The position numbers were made by a program, and so were the translations under genes. The notes beneath the pieces are model-generated. The model made no database searches and was not told the DNA's origin. It worked only from the letters and a program-made list of their open reading frames with translations. From contig VWZL01001362.1 in NCBI GenBank assembly GCA_013396915.1, forward strand, positions 358,893 to 422,892: a stretch of 64,000 bases of DNA. The letters run 5' to 3'. The DNA comes from Stercorarius parasiticus. Its lineage: Eukaryota > Chordata > Aves > Charadriiformes > Stercorariidae. Every line of letters starts with the position of its first letter. Position 1 is the stretch's first letter. This document shows positions 23,571-35,200 of this stretch, in pieces.

Positions 23571-23614
23571 TGCCCCGGGGGAGCAGGGAGCGCTCCCGCA
23601 CCGGTGCCGGGGCA
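23571..23614. other. Nested GC-rich inverted repeats in putative CC2D1B 3' UTR
   Basis: Outer arms TGCCCCGG (23571-23578) and CCGGGGCA (23607-23614) enclose two perfect palindromes, GGGAGCGCTCCC (23586-23597) and GCACCGGTGC (23598-23607). The block is far richer in GC than its surroundings. Confidence 0.75.
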
Positions 23615-23708
23615 GGGCGTTTGCAGGCAGAGAGGAGTCCAGACAAGGCAGCGCTGCCTCCATCTTCCTGAGCACATGAAGACAATACAGTGTTTAGGTT
23701 TTAATTTC

Positions 23709-23714
23709 AATAAA
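23709..23714 (+). promoter_or_regulatory. Candidate distal poly(A) signal of CC2D1B
   Basis: AATAAA in an A/T-rich context, with a second AATAAA at 23741-23746 and a T/G-rich stretch near 23760. It is the first good signal after the proposed terminal exon start at 22585. Confidence 0.5.
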
Positions 23715-23735
23715 TTTAATATACAAAACTACATG

Positions 23736-24479
23736 TTGAAAATAAAAATATAATATGCAGTTTTTTGCAGTGTTAACTAACTGAATTTTAAAAGTACAAT
23801 TTTTTTTTTTTCTAAAACAAGTACTCATTTCTTAACAACATGGTAATTAAGGTCATTTAAAAGGCTATGGTTGAAGCAAACATGTCAGTCACCAGTTGAT
23901 AGTGTTTTGCACAAACGTAATCCAAACCTAAAAGACTTTTGGGGCAAAGGAAGAAAAGATAAAGATTTTTCACCTCTTTTACTGCATTATTAAGCATAAC
24001 AATGCAACTAAGGTAACTGGCAAGCCGCTGCTGTGGCAAAGCTGGAGTGCAGGCTCGAGGAGGAAGATTGTTATTAGTTTATGGAACGTTCTTCCAGGTG
24101 CTGCATCTTGCCTACACCATGTAGTGCTGCGCTGTGTCCCAGCGGGTGCGAGGACAGCGTGCAGAGGGGAGGTGGGCAGCAGCCGCAGCCCTGCTCCGCC
24201 GCACAGGGACAGGGCAAGGCTACGATAGTGTCGTAGCTTACGGTTTGTCCATCGGGAAACAGTGAGTATGCTGCATGGAGCCACCTTTCCCCAAATGCCA
24301 GAGGCGAGGTTGCACTTTGACGTAACACTTTTATAAAAGTGTAGCAGTGTGCTTCCTGCTGCTGGCCAGCTTTGGGTCCTGGAGCTGGCCCCCAGTTCCC
24401 TGCCCTGCCTTCTCCTGCGAGGGGGTGGGTGGGGACAGCTGTCATTTGCAATATTGGATTTGTCAGACTGCTTTTTTTG
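23736..24479. other. Convergent intergenic gap between CC2D1B and ZFYVE9
   Basis: About 0.75 kb between the most likely transcript ends. It includes a poly-T run near 23802-23813 and GC-rich sequence at 24020-24250. Short frames on both strands have no recognisable product. Transcripts may overlap here if longer UTR forms are used. Confidence 0.5.
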
Positions 24480-24490
24480 TAAAAAGCAGT
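24467..24490. other. Perfect 10-bp hairpin, loop of 4, at ZFYVE9 poly(A) site
   Basis: ACTGCTTTTT at 24467-24476, loop TTGT, AAAAAGCAGT at 24481-24490. It lies just downstream of the ZFYVE9 AATAAA at 24501-24496. Confidence 0.8.
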
Positions 24491-24495
24491 AGCCA

Positions 24496-24501
24496 TTTAT
24501 T
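24496..24501 (-). promoter_or_regulatory. Candidate distal poly(A) signal of ZFYVE9
   Basis: AATAAA on the minus strand (gtgaataaatggc). A perfect 10-bp hairpin begins six bases downstream, at the expected cleavage zone. Confidence 0.5.
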
Positions 24502-25728
24502 CACAAATGCGCTCTGTACATATACTGTGCTGCCTTTACATAAAATACATCGCTACATATACAGTTACCTTTTCCTTTGCCCAGCTACTGCTGTATATTT
24601 GTTTAAAAAATACAGCATCACTCTCACAGTAGCCTTGCACTTCCCGTTCTATTTGAAAGGCCGCCTGTGTTACTCGCATACAGCAAAAAACAACATAATC
24701 TCTGCTGCATCCACCAGCACTGACTGCGAGGAGGGACGATGCAACTGTGTTCACCACACATTAGCCCCTCTCTTCCCAAATTAATAGTCTCTATTGACAG
24801 GAGGGGAAACCTTCGCCCCCTTCCTGGGAGGGGCTCAAGCAGCTGCTTCGCATGGCTATGGCTGAACAAACCCCTTCTCCTGCTTCCAGCTCGTTCCACT
24901 GGTTTTTAGCAGCTTTCTGGGGAGACGGTGAGAGTGTGGGGCCGCATTTCCTCTGGCTGAGTCTCAGTTCCAGCTTCACAGCGGCAGATGTGAGCAGCTG
25001 CTTTCCTTAACTAAAGCCCCCTCAGGTGAGACCAAGAGCACTGGGACAAGTGCAAAGTGTTCAGAGCTGGCCAGAAAGCCTTTTTTCAGCAGAACATGCA
25101 AAAAGAGCCACTCTATACTTTTATCGCAGGTAAGCTTTTACATGGTGCTGCTAATATGAAGTGCAAGCTGTCCTGTATGACGTGACACTGGCGTTACACT
25201 ACAGCGTACAGTGAGGAGGAGAGTTAAAGCTGCCCTGGGTGTTACTTTTCTTTAAAAAGCAGGACCTACTGGGGGAAGAGCAATGAGATATAACTGCACT
25301 TTAGGGCTAATAGTTCCTCTGCTTCATAGAGATTTGTAAACAAAGGACAGAATAGCAGAGTTGTTCTAGGAGATTATAGAAATCTGCCGAGGTGATGGGG
25401 GTTTTTATAGTAAATAGAGGAAAAAGGAAACTAGCCTATTACACACAAAACCTGCCGTTTACATAGCTACCGCTGTCAGAGAGATGCCTGCCCTCCTGCT
25501 CGTTTGGATGCGTATGCAAATGTAGTTATGGCTAGGTAATCTTTCCCTATCTCTCAAGGGCTACTCCGAGCGTATTTCAACCAATAATCTGGTCAAAATA
25601 ATGTAAACGTTACTTTTTAATGTCTACAGAATAACCACAAACGGCATTATGATGAGGTCAGAATGGAGGTCTTGATTGTTGTTTCTTACATGTCCATCTA
25701 CAAACAGTACAAGATTGGAGTTTCACTT

Positions 25729-25734
25729 TTTATT
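25729..25734 (-). promoter_or_regulatory. Candidate proximal poly(A) signal of ZFYVE9
   Basis: TTTATT on the plus strand, which reads AATAAA on the ZFYVE9 strand, about 320 bases after the stop codon. Confidence 0.4.
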
Positions 25735-25927
25735 TACTCCCCAGTGATCTTTGCACCCGTCTGAGCGTTGAGAGTACATGACTGTAAGTCTTTAAACATG
25801 AGCATTTTTCTAAACAGTAACAGAAGTGTATTAGCTGCAAGGATAGCATAGCCATGTTGTATAGAAGCTGCCCTGATCCTCTGTTTGTTGACAATGCATA
25901 GAAGATTTAGAATTATGGAACAACTGT

Positions 25928-25953
25928 CCCTCCCCCCTCCCCCCCCCTCCCCC
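25928..25953 (-). promoter_or_regulatory. G-quadruplex motif in ZFYVE9 3' UTR
   Basis: On the minus strand the tract is four uninterrupted G runs of 5, 9, 6 and 3 separated by single A bases. It starts about 100 bases after the stop codon. Four runs of three or more G with one-base loops meet the strictest quadruplex pattern, and it would be in the RNA. Confidence 0.75.
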
Positions 25954-26051
25954 AATAGTGTTAACAAAAGCTTAATTTTCCAGTTTTAAAGTGCAAATGA
26001 TTCAGATACAACTGCTGCTGGAACAGGTCTGAACAGAAAATGAAGTCCTCC

Positions 26052-26213
26052 TTATGAGATGTTTTCCAGAATATAAAAGATGAGCTCCATTATGACTGGC
26101 CCCTCACTCAACTGACAGGCCCCTCCGTGAATCACCGGCACTAAGGCACTGTCCAGGTCATTCATGTATTGAGAGGGCAGCGGCTGTCCGTTGCTCCCAG
26201 CTTGATAACCAAC
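26052..26213 (-). CDS. ZFYVE9: ZFYVE9 terminal coding exon with stop
   Basis: Residues 1364-1416: [38 protein letters not shown] and [14 protein letters not shown], then TAA at 26054-26052. Human SARA ends ILENIV, so only the last residue of that motif differs. The acceptor is tttttag. Confidence 0.98.
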   Translation of the reverse strand, partial: VGYQAGSNGQPLPSQYMNDLDSALVPVIHGGACQLSEGPVIMELIFYILENIS

Positions 26214-29200
26214 CTAAAAAATACAAAGCAAGAGCGGGTTTTACAGAGAGCAGGACGCGAGGCTGCGCTGGAGTGGGCAGTGAGGGGAGTGCGGCGTAGG
26301 AGGATGCGCTGTGCGAGGGGCCATGGCCTCTGCCTGGGGAACAGGATGGAATGGGCACTAAAGCGGCTTTTCCACTTGTTTTTGTTCTTCTCTGTGTTGC
26401 CAGTGTCTGCCTAGACAAAAGTAGCCTCTTATTTTCTACTGCTTTGTCAAAGCAGATCATTCAGATCAGCAGGAACCGCACCCTGCATTATCAGATTAAG
26501 TCATGCAGTATTTAAAAGCTGGTTGATACTAAGAACACGTCCACTCCAGGGCAAGGCCAGCTGTCTTGCCAGGAGACCTTATCTCTGCTCGTAGCTTTTG
26601 CCGTAGAGCGCTCTCGAGGGGACCTTCCATCTGTTTCTCTGCCCCACATGCAATGTGATCTTTTAAGAAGAGCCCTGCTTGTGAACAACGTACGCTCACC
26701 CAAGAGGCCACTTAATACACTTCAGCCTTTAACTTCTGGTGAAAAGGCCAATTTAGGGTCTGCTCTGAGGCCATGGCGGGGCTGTTCACAGGCCTTTGAC
26801 TACCGCGCAGGTGCTGCTGGTGCCATATGGGGGTCAAGCCCAGTGTTAATTCAGGCTAGGGACTAGCTTCCCAAATATAACAGATGGCCCAGAACACCAA
26901 ACAACAGTCAGCACCACTTGATCAGCAGCAGATAATGGTACATCTTTAACCAAGAGAATGGTTGAAGTGGTGCATTTCCTTTTTGGGGAACGAACAAGGG
27001 ACCAACCCCCCCAGTTAAACCAAAACTATTCAAGACTTACTTGATCAGAGTCAAGTGTAACACGCAGCCCCAGCTTAGTCATTCCATCTTCTTTCAGCAG
27101 CTTCAGATGGGGACAGAGAGCTAAGCAGAAAGCCTTTGCCACATTTTCAGTCAACCTGCTGTGGTCGGCTGGGTCACTCAGACCATTGTGTTGCTCATCG
27201 TTTTCCAGGAAAAACACCTGAAGGAATGAGTTAACACAAGACATAACGCTTGGGCTTTGCTAGAAAACAAGGTTACTGAGATGCCATTGAAACTTTGTGT
27301 AAATGAAGACTTAAAGAAGAGCTGCTCGGGGAAAACCAGCAAAAGATGCTGAAGACAAGCCACCTTAGGGGGAAAAAAAAGAAAGTAAAAAAACTTCAAA
27401 AGAAAGATTTAAATAGTTGTGTTCTCAAAAAAACTTTCAGTTCTGGTCAAAAGCCTCATTATAGAAACTCACTATGTATTGCATGTAGTTTTTAATAAAA
27501 CCTGCTTTTAAACAGATGTTAATTTCAGAAAATTCAAATTTTTAGTAGAAGCCCTCCCAGCCTGAAGATCTGCACTACTGTTGTCACTGAACTTGTCTCT
27601 ATTGAGCCCAACTGACCTGGGAAAAAGGATACTACGGTGGCAAGCTGCAGAGTGAGTAACTTGGTCCCTCCTGGGCAGGTTAAGTGAAACGCTTCAAGAA
27701 ATCTTTTAACAGTAGCATTTATGTGCTGGCAGCATCACCGCTACCATCAGCTGTGCAGGTAGCTGCTTAATGGAGCAGGTACTGCACCTGATTTATGCCA
27801 CAGCACCTTCATTTTAACTTGCCACATTTTAGAGACGGCAGCTCAAAATAATGTTTTTTTCAAAAAGAATTATTAACATTTCTCTTAATTTTAAGAGGCA
27901 GTTTTTAAGACAAATGCAGGTGAAACCAACTGTTACCTCGGGTAACGCAGTGAGCAAGTATTTTTCTGGTTCCCCCCATGGTCAACAACCGTATGCGAGA
28001 AGAGGTGGCCAGTGCAGGGCTGGCTGTGACAGAGCCTGAGCTGCGCATCAGAGACAGGGTGTTTGATACTGCGCAACCCCGTACCGAATCTTTCTTTGCA
28101 AGGAGGAAAGGGAATTTGCTGCTTTAATTTTGGTGAGTCAAGAGAACAGGTCAAAGGAAGACTAGGCTTTAGTTGCGCTCCCGAAGTGCCAGGTGTTGGT
28201 TTACATGCAGCTCAATGTGACGCACTTACCTCTGTCCACCGGATGACCTTTCCGTTTGCCTTGTACTCTGAGCCATGAAATATCTTCACACTTGTTATGG
28301 ACTCCATCGATTTGCCATCAATAGGGCTTACAACACTGTAAAAGGGAGGGAAAAAGGTAAGTTCTGACTTAGCAGAAGACAGAGCTGAACAGAGACCACT
28401 GCGAGAGAGAAGTACATTGGGCTCAAAGGGCAGCTCCTCTGCTGCACCTGACGCCTCCCGCTCCGTCCCTGCAGGTGTTTTCATAACCGAGTGTTCTGCA
28501 ATTTGCACTGCTACTGCATGGCAACTTGCCACAGCAGCTTAGTGCACCAAAATTAGCCTCAGAAGGGAGGCTCCTACCCCTGACACCCGTCAGGTCAACA
28601 TGCACAAACCAGGTTCCTGAAGGTTTTCGGCAAAGCTTTGCACCAGAGCTGAGATCGCATAAGGTGCTAGTGCAGCAATGAGGCATTTCATACAGATTTG
28701 ATTTTTATTGATTTGTAACCTCAGCGTAGGCCAGCAGCACCTGAAACTACTTAGCCCAGAATTTAAATACAGAACCTAAAACTGGCCCAGACAGCCTGAA
28801 ACTACAGAAATCTCCTTCTTTCTAGATGCTGAGTCCTGTGCGATTGCACCCATCACAACAGCACTTTACTGCCATAAATACTTAAGGCGCCGTACACACC
28901 TTTCTTTTGGCTTAACTACCAAGACTCCAAATATACTGTTGATGTTCAGCAATTTTATTTCCAGCACTACTTAATGCAAACTAAGCGCCAAGAGAGCAAA
29001 GTGACCACTATGTGCAGGGTTCAGCGCTGAGCCTTGGAGGCAGATTAGTGGTTTCCAATAACTGGGTATTAGCAATGGCAAAAAATCCATAGCATTGACA
29101 ACTTTCTAAATTGATGTCCCAAAGCTCTGGTATCTCAATTACATTTTTGTTAGATTTAATTGCATCTTATCACTCAAAATAGAGGCACAGTCTTGTAATT

Positions 29201-32200
29201 CCTATTGATTTGAAGACCTTATGAGATCAATTAAAATTTTTAACAAATACAGTCAATGTCAAGTGACTGCTCCTCTACTTACCCCTTACTAAAGTTTTTA
29301 TCATCTTCTACCCACTGAATATGAACGTGTTCCTGAGGATCTTCAGCATCTACTTTGCCACAAGTGATGGTGAAGTCTTTCATCTCTCTCAAGGCCTGCC
29401 TCAAAGAGTCCATGTTCTCAGCGGTTATCTGGACCATTACTCCATCTAGGGAACCAAGAAATCCTCATGAGCCAAGATAAGCCACAGTGAACAGAGCCTA
29501 TATATAAAAAAAAGAAATAAGCATCCTTCCTCTTTTTGCAACAGAAAGGTTAAACATCTATTTTAAGAGTCATAGGCAGCAATGCTACATATGACCAGTT
29601 CTGAGCTCTCAGATTCCTAAAACGTAGCGCTGATGAGCACTGATGAGGGAAAACGCACGGATAACGTGAGGTCCATCTACCAGATGAACTCAGCTATAGC
29701 GATGGCTGCATTAGTTTGCCTCAAAACTTGGCACCTGCCCTAGGCAACCCTCAGAAGCCCCATGTGACCCCTCCCCACCCCGCTTCGTTCAGCTATCGCC
29801 TGTTGGCACTGGAAGCAGGACTCCAGCGGTGACAGAGCTTTTGGGAAGTCAACGTTTGCCTGACAGTGGCAAAAGATACAGAATTTGGATTGGCTCAGTC
29901 TAAATCGCTGCAGAAGTAACTTGGGAATGACAGACTTCCCCAGCGTACAGACTCCTTGCCTGAATCCACCCGTACCTCTGCCTTGTACTAAACCACCCAT
30001 TTAGACACAGAAAATGGTACGATGGCCTACACATACTGATTTATAGTCAGGTGACTGCTTTTCAGCCCCGAGTGACCACTCACCCAGGGACTGCACCCTC
30101 ATACAGCTGCACGCTCGCAAGTTGGCGCAGCTTACAAAGTTCCTGCCCGTCAGCGGGGCTGTGCTGACTGCACACGGGAGCTTCCTGCACATCTCGCTCA
30201 CAAACTGTAAGGAGCACACTTAAAAACTACTGTCTGCACTGTCACATCAGCGGTGAGGTTAGACTACAAAGTTCTGTAGCTCAGCTAACAAGCAATAACG
30301 GCTTTCAAACCAGCGTACACAGTCGGCATTTATTTCTGTGATATGACAACTGGTAAAAGAAGAACAGACCCAATCAGAGTGGTGCCAGCTCAACAATCTC
30401 GACTTGTCATGTTCTGTCTGCCCACGTACAAGCAGATAAACAATGCACATTCGTAATCTTGCATAATGCAGAGCTAGCTGGGAACAGAGTTACTTTAGCA
30501 GGGCTTCCTCTCCTGCTCAGTGGAGGGGACATTCCATTTCTTAGGCTCACAATTTCCTCGCTCACCCCAAACCAGTAAACTGACCGCAGGCCCACAAGAC
30601 AGGTATATTTCATACCTTACCCTCATTTTCTTGTGTGCCTGTTCTACAGCATCTGGATAAGTTCCTCCTCATTAAAGAAAACGGTTTTTTGTGGCTAAAA
30701 AGCAGGATGAAGCTGAAGCAGCAGCATGATTTAAATGCTGAAGAGCAGAGCCCTGATAACTATAGAGCCGGGCCGTGCTAAGAGGGAAGAAGCGTGTTGC
30801 CACCAAGCAGTTCAGTTCTTACCTTCTACTATACTGGATTTGGCAAGGTAGCCTGAAGAGGATTTTAAAGCTCCACTGAACACAAAGAAGCTGGCACCAG
30901 TCACTGCAACAACAACAAGAGGAGTGATTTAGTGAAGCTTTCCTCAAACAATGCCTTACACAAGAATCAGGTATCACAGCTCTATCACGCAGAGACGAAT
31001 GATCTAAATCAGGACAAATGCTGCTGAGAATTATGGTGACTAACGCCCATCACAGGCTTGGATGTGGAAGGGCAAATCACCCAGTTATCTTCTAAACCAG
31101 ACAACAGTTTTTGTCAACCTTAATAAATGCTCATATTTCATCACTCACCCTCTTCCCATACACACCTCTAAGTTTCAGGGCTACTAATTCAGGGTCACCA
31201 AGTACACAAACAACTTCTAAATGTTCCCTCACAGCTGGCAAAGATTGTGACTGAGCTGTTTATGGATCACACTGTAACACCAACCCACTAGCAAGGCCAC
31301 AGCTGAAAGCTACGTGTTTTGAAGTAAAATTCTCTTAAATGACCACTAAGCATCATGAAATTCCTGCTGGAAATCCCTCTTCTTGTCCCATATGTAAAAC
31401 TAACAGAAGTCAGATCTAAGACCGTCAGTCCTGAGTGACACGCCATGCCAGTATACTCACTGGAGTGACTGGGGATACTTGCAAACCATAAAAGTTGGCC
31501 TCTGTCTTGCTTGTTCTCGTTTGGAGATAGCATAAATGTCTTTGCCAGAAATTTTCCCCAAACCCACACCATTTAAATTCTCAGCACACTGCTGCTGCAG
31601 CCTTTCAGCCTACTCTAACAAAAATAAAGCCTGGAAATTAGATGGTCTAACTGAGGTGAACACGAGGAGTTTCTTGAAGATGCATTATTAAAATGCTGCT
31701 GTCTTTGGTTATTCCTATTTACCTTTCTCTCACACTAAATCTAATCTTCCTCTTTTCACACAGGACAGGTCAAGCAGAGGCAACCACAGCCTCACCTGTA
31801 GTCTCCAATAATGCCAAAGACAGCTCTCATTATTAATGTAGAGATGTTGCCTAAGCCACTTACAGCACCGTGACCTCTGGAGCACCGCAAGTCCTGAGCT
31901 GTACTGTGCAAGCAGTATTACCGTATTTACACGGGAGCAAGCTGTTACGGGCTTTATTTTAGGTCTGCCTGATCTATGAAGTTGCTAGAACATCTCTCAG
32001 ACAAATTCAGAAGAGCACCGTTGACCTAGAGAAGCATGATGTGGACTGTACACAGGATGCAAACTGCCCAGTGTGCCCCCCGACATCTGAGATCATGGAT
32101 TCTGCAAGGGGAATAAAACACCAAGGGGGTAAAGGGCAGATAGAGCAACATGTGACTGTTCCTCATGTTGCCTGTCTAACTCCCAAAGCTGCCCGTTCAG

Positions 32201-35200
32201 TAACGCCAGCAGTCACAACTAGTTTCTCTGACTCTCCAAGAGAAACTCAGTGAAATGCAGACAAATCCAGTTCTGACCGATTGACAAAGCCACACGCTGG
32301 AACGGTAACACAAACGGCAAAGGAGTCACACAGGGCGCCAGGAGGGAGCGGCCTCCTCGTGAACCCTCGTTCTCACCCTTCCTCGGCTGATTATGGATGC
32401 TGATGGCCTGCGTCTGGTAATTCCCGTCATCATTCTGAACACACACCAGATGCGAGTCTGCTTTCTCGTTGAAGCACGCGCCCCCTGCTAGAACATGCTC
32501 GTTGGATTTGTTCATGGCTTTCATCATCTGCAAACAAAAAGGTTTACCATTTCTACCCAGTTCATCAAGCGCTACCATAAATAGGTGATTCTTGGAACAG
32601 TTTAATGGGACAGGGCGAGCTTCTCAACAGTGCTCATATTCTCGTGTCAGATTTTAGCACTGGGAACCATAAACTGCTTTTCTAAAGAGGGTTCGGGTCT
32701 TACACTGTCTAGATGCTTTAAAGTGCCACCTTTTATGTAATTAAGATAAATGGTATAAGGGATAGCTGAGCTATACGGATTGGAAAAGCTATTATCTCTA
32801 GCTGTTTTTAAAAAATAAATTCACAGGAAAAAAATGTTAAAAAAAACCTTGGGAGGAAATATCTGGCTTGTTTACGCAACTACAGTTGCTTATGACATAA
32901 ATCATAAATGCTGCCTCCACAGTTCCATGCTAGACTGGCACTCGGGCTTGTGGCATTTAATCCTGGTTCTGCCAGGACCAGACACCAAAGCTTTCGTGTC
33001 TCTGTGCTTCCCTGCTGAAACTGGGATCAGTGTTCCCAATTTAAAGACTTTTAAAAAAGAGCAGAATCACAGACATCCAGAAATAATTTTAATTCTCTGC
33101 AAAGGAGACCTCCAAAAAGCATCCAAAAGCATTTGTGATGTATCTGCATTTCAGTTTTGCTGATTATTATCTAACAAAAACCTCGTTACATGCCTTGACA
33201 TAATATTGTAAATTATAGAGCTTCTTTCCTTTTCTCCTCTCTTCATCTTCACGGAAGCTCAGAGTATGAGATTTTTCATCCAAAAGAAAAATGAAGGAGT
33301 CATCTATCTCTGGAATTTGTTTCAAAACCAAAAATTGTATGTTTGCTTAAAAGAAACAAACAAACAAACAAAAAAGGCAAATAAACTACCCCACCCCCGC
33401 CCAGTGAAAACCCTGATGAGAAGGAAAATGCTGAATTATTTGACATCTCTTCGCAGCACTCATACTCCCACCCTCTGCTTCCTGTGGCTGATGAGCACGC
33501 ACAACATACACCACACATTTGTCTCTCCCAGTCTAACATAAAACCTTAATTATAGCGTCAGGAACATTAGCTGATGCTCGCTATTGACAAATGTGCGCAG
33601 GTGTAATGTTTGGGGAGGAAACTTAATTAAGATTTTGCATTAGACAAGTGTATTTCATTATCTAGTTTATCATGTCACGCTCCAGAAACAAGATTTTAGC
33701 TCAAGAGCCGCCATCTTTATGGAGACCAGAAGTTGCCTTTAGCACAACAAGAAAAAATTGGACGTGGCAACTGTACTTTGTAAACAAGGCAACTGATTAA
33801 AAAACGACAGTCACCTTTTCTGCTGGACTAAACAGGCAACTCAGTATCACTAGAAGTTGTGGAAAATTAAAATAGCTTTGAAGATAAAAATATGTATTTA
33901 ATAGAAAAACTATACATTAGTGTTTAATTTGTTAATTACGGTCTGAATTCTCCACATTTAATCTGTGCATGAGATTTAAAATGAGTTTTTCAGTTTCTAG
34001 ATAGTTTGAGTGACACTGTTTTCTAATTAAATATCACTTTACATGGGGAAAAAAAGCAAAGGTCTTGTGATTTAATTAATCTTAATTCAAACTGAACTCG
34101 GATGAAAAATTTCTAGTAATTCAACCTTTCAACTGGATTGCAGGCAATAACGTTAAATTTCCTTCATTTAAAAAGCTGAATCCTTACTTCACGCTGGAAA
34201 GAAAGCCCAGTCCTGATGCCCAGATTTTGCTAAGCTGCGTAACACAGGAATTTCCTGACAGTCCGGCTTAGTGCAACGTCCAACACAGAACCGAAGGCAA
34301 CCGCCAGGCACGGCTAACACTAAACTGCATCTCGTGTGCCAGTCCCTATTTAATTCATGCAAACTTGACTGACCTTTTCCTTTTTCTCACAACTGCATCA
34401 AGAATTAATACACCTTCTAACAGACCGTTTATCTTCTTGCTTCATCAGTTTCAGCTTTTTCAAACTTCACGTAAGAACGCTTTTTCCTTTTTTTTTCCCA
34501 ATTTATTTCTTTATTCTTGCTGTTAATTTACTCAAATGCTTCTTGCAGGGAAATTCTCTCTTGAGATAAAGCTGTGTTCTGCTCTGATATTACAAGGACT
34601 TCTACAAATACCATTTTGCCCAGGAGCTTTGCTCTCACCCCAAATGCTGATTCGTTTCAATATACCACATTACCCCCTTCTCTATTCAGACCGCGAAAAT
34701 CAATCACCTTCTCCATTGCTCTCTTTCATTATTGTTCTAATATCTTGTCACTAAGCATTTTCAGCAGCACTAAATCCTAAAGACACTGATTTTCTCACAT
34801 CAAAAATCATGTATAAAATCTAGATGTTGGGAGAAATTTTACATAAAATAAACAGCAACCCAGAATATACTAATAAATGCTTTGAGTAAGCACACGCAAG
34901 ACACATGAGAAAAGCTAATGCATTTTTTCCTCCTAGTTTACCTCAAGCATGAAGTTTGTCAACGTATTTGTTCAAATCAAGCCAGTATTTTCTATTATTT
35001 ACAATTACGCTCTATATGTAAACAGTTAAAAAACCTGAAGAGTTCAAGAATTGAATTGCATTCTTCCTGTGGAGCCAACCTCATTCACTCTCACAACATG
35101 TGCGCATCGTGCATTTAGCATTTGCTTTTTTCCCCTAGTGGTTTTCCCTAGTGGTAGTGAATAAAATAAAATTCCAGGTCCTCCAACCACAAAGAAACTG

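Larger units (their letters stand above)
20861..23735 (+). other. CC2D1B: CC2D1B 3' UTR with probable 3' UTR intron
   Basis: Eleven bases after the stop there is a good donor (ctgag|gtatga, intron from 20872). The best matching acceptor is at 22583-22584, after a long T/C tract. The terminal exon would then run from 22585 to about 23735, past AATAAA at 23709. A donor this close to the stop would not be expected to trigger nonsense-mediated decay. The unspliced alternative ends near the AATAAA at 21607, which is followed by a T/G-rich tract. Which form is used cannot be decided from sequence alone. Confidence 0.55.
24480..26051 (-). other. ZFYVE9: ZFYVE9 3' UTR (end uncertain)
   Basis: Sequence downstream of the ZFYVE9 stop on the minus strand. 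Two poly(A) hexamers fit: AATAAA at 25734-25729 (UTR of about 340 bases) and AATAAA at 24501-24496 (about 1.57 kb). The second lies in a typical UTR-end context with T/A-rich, GTA-rich sequence before it. The UTR carries a G-rich tract at 25953-25928. No coding pattern is seen. Confidence 0.6.

Noticed and set aside
24074..24784. Opposing frames of 140 and 145 codons between the two genes
   Set aside because: They overlap each other on opposite strands in GC-rich UTR or intergenic sequence. Neither has a recognisable product or splice context.
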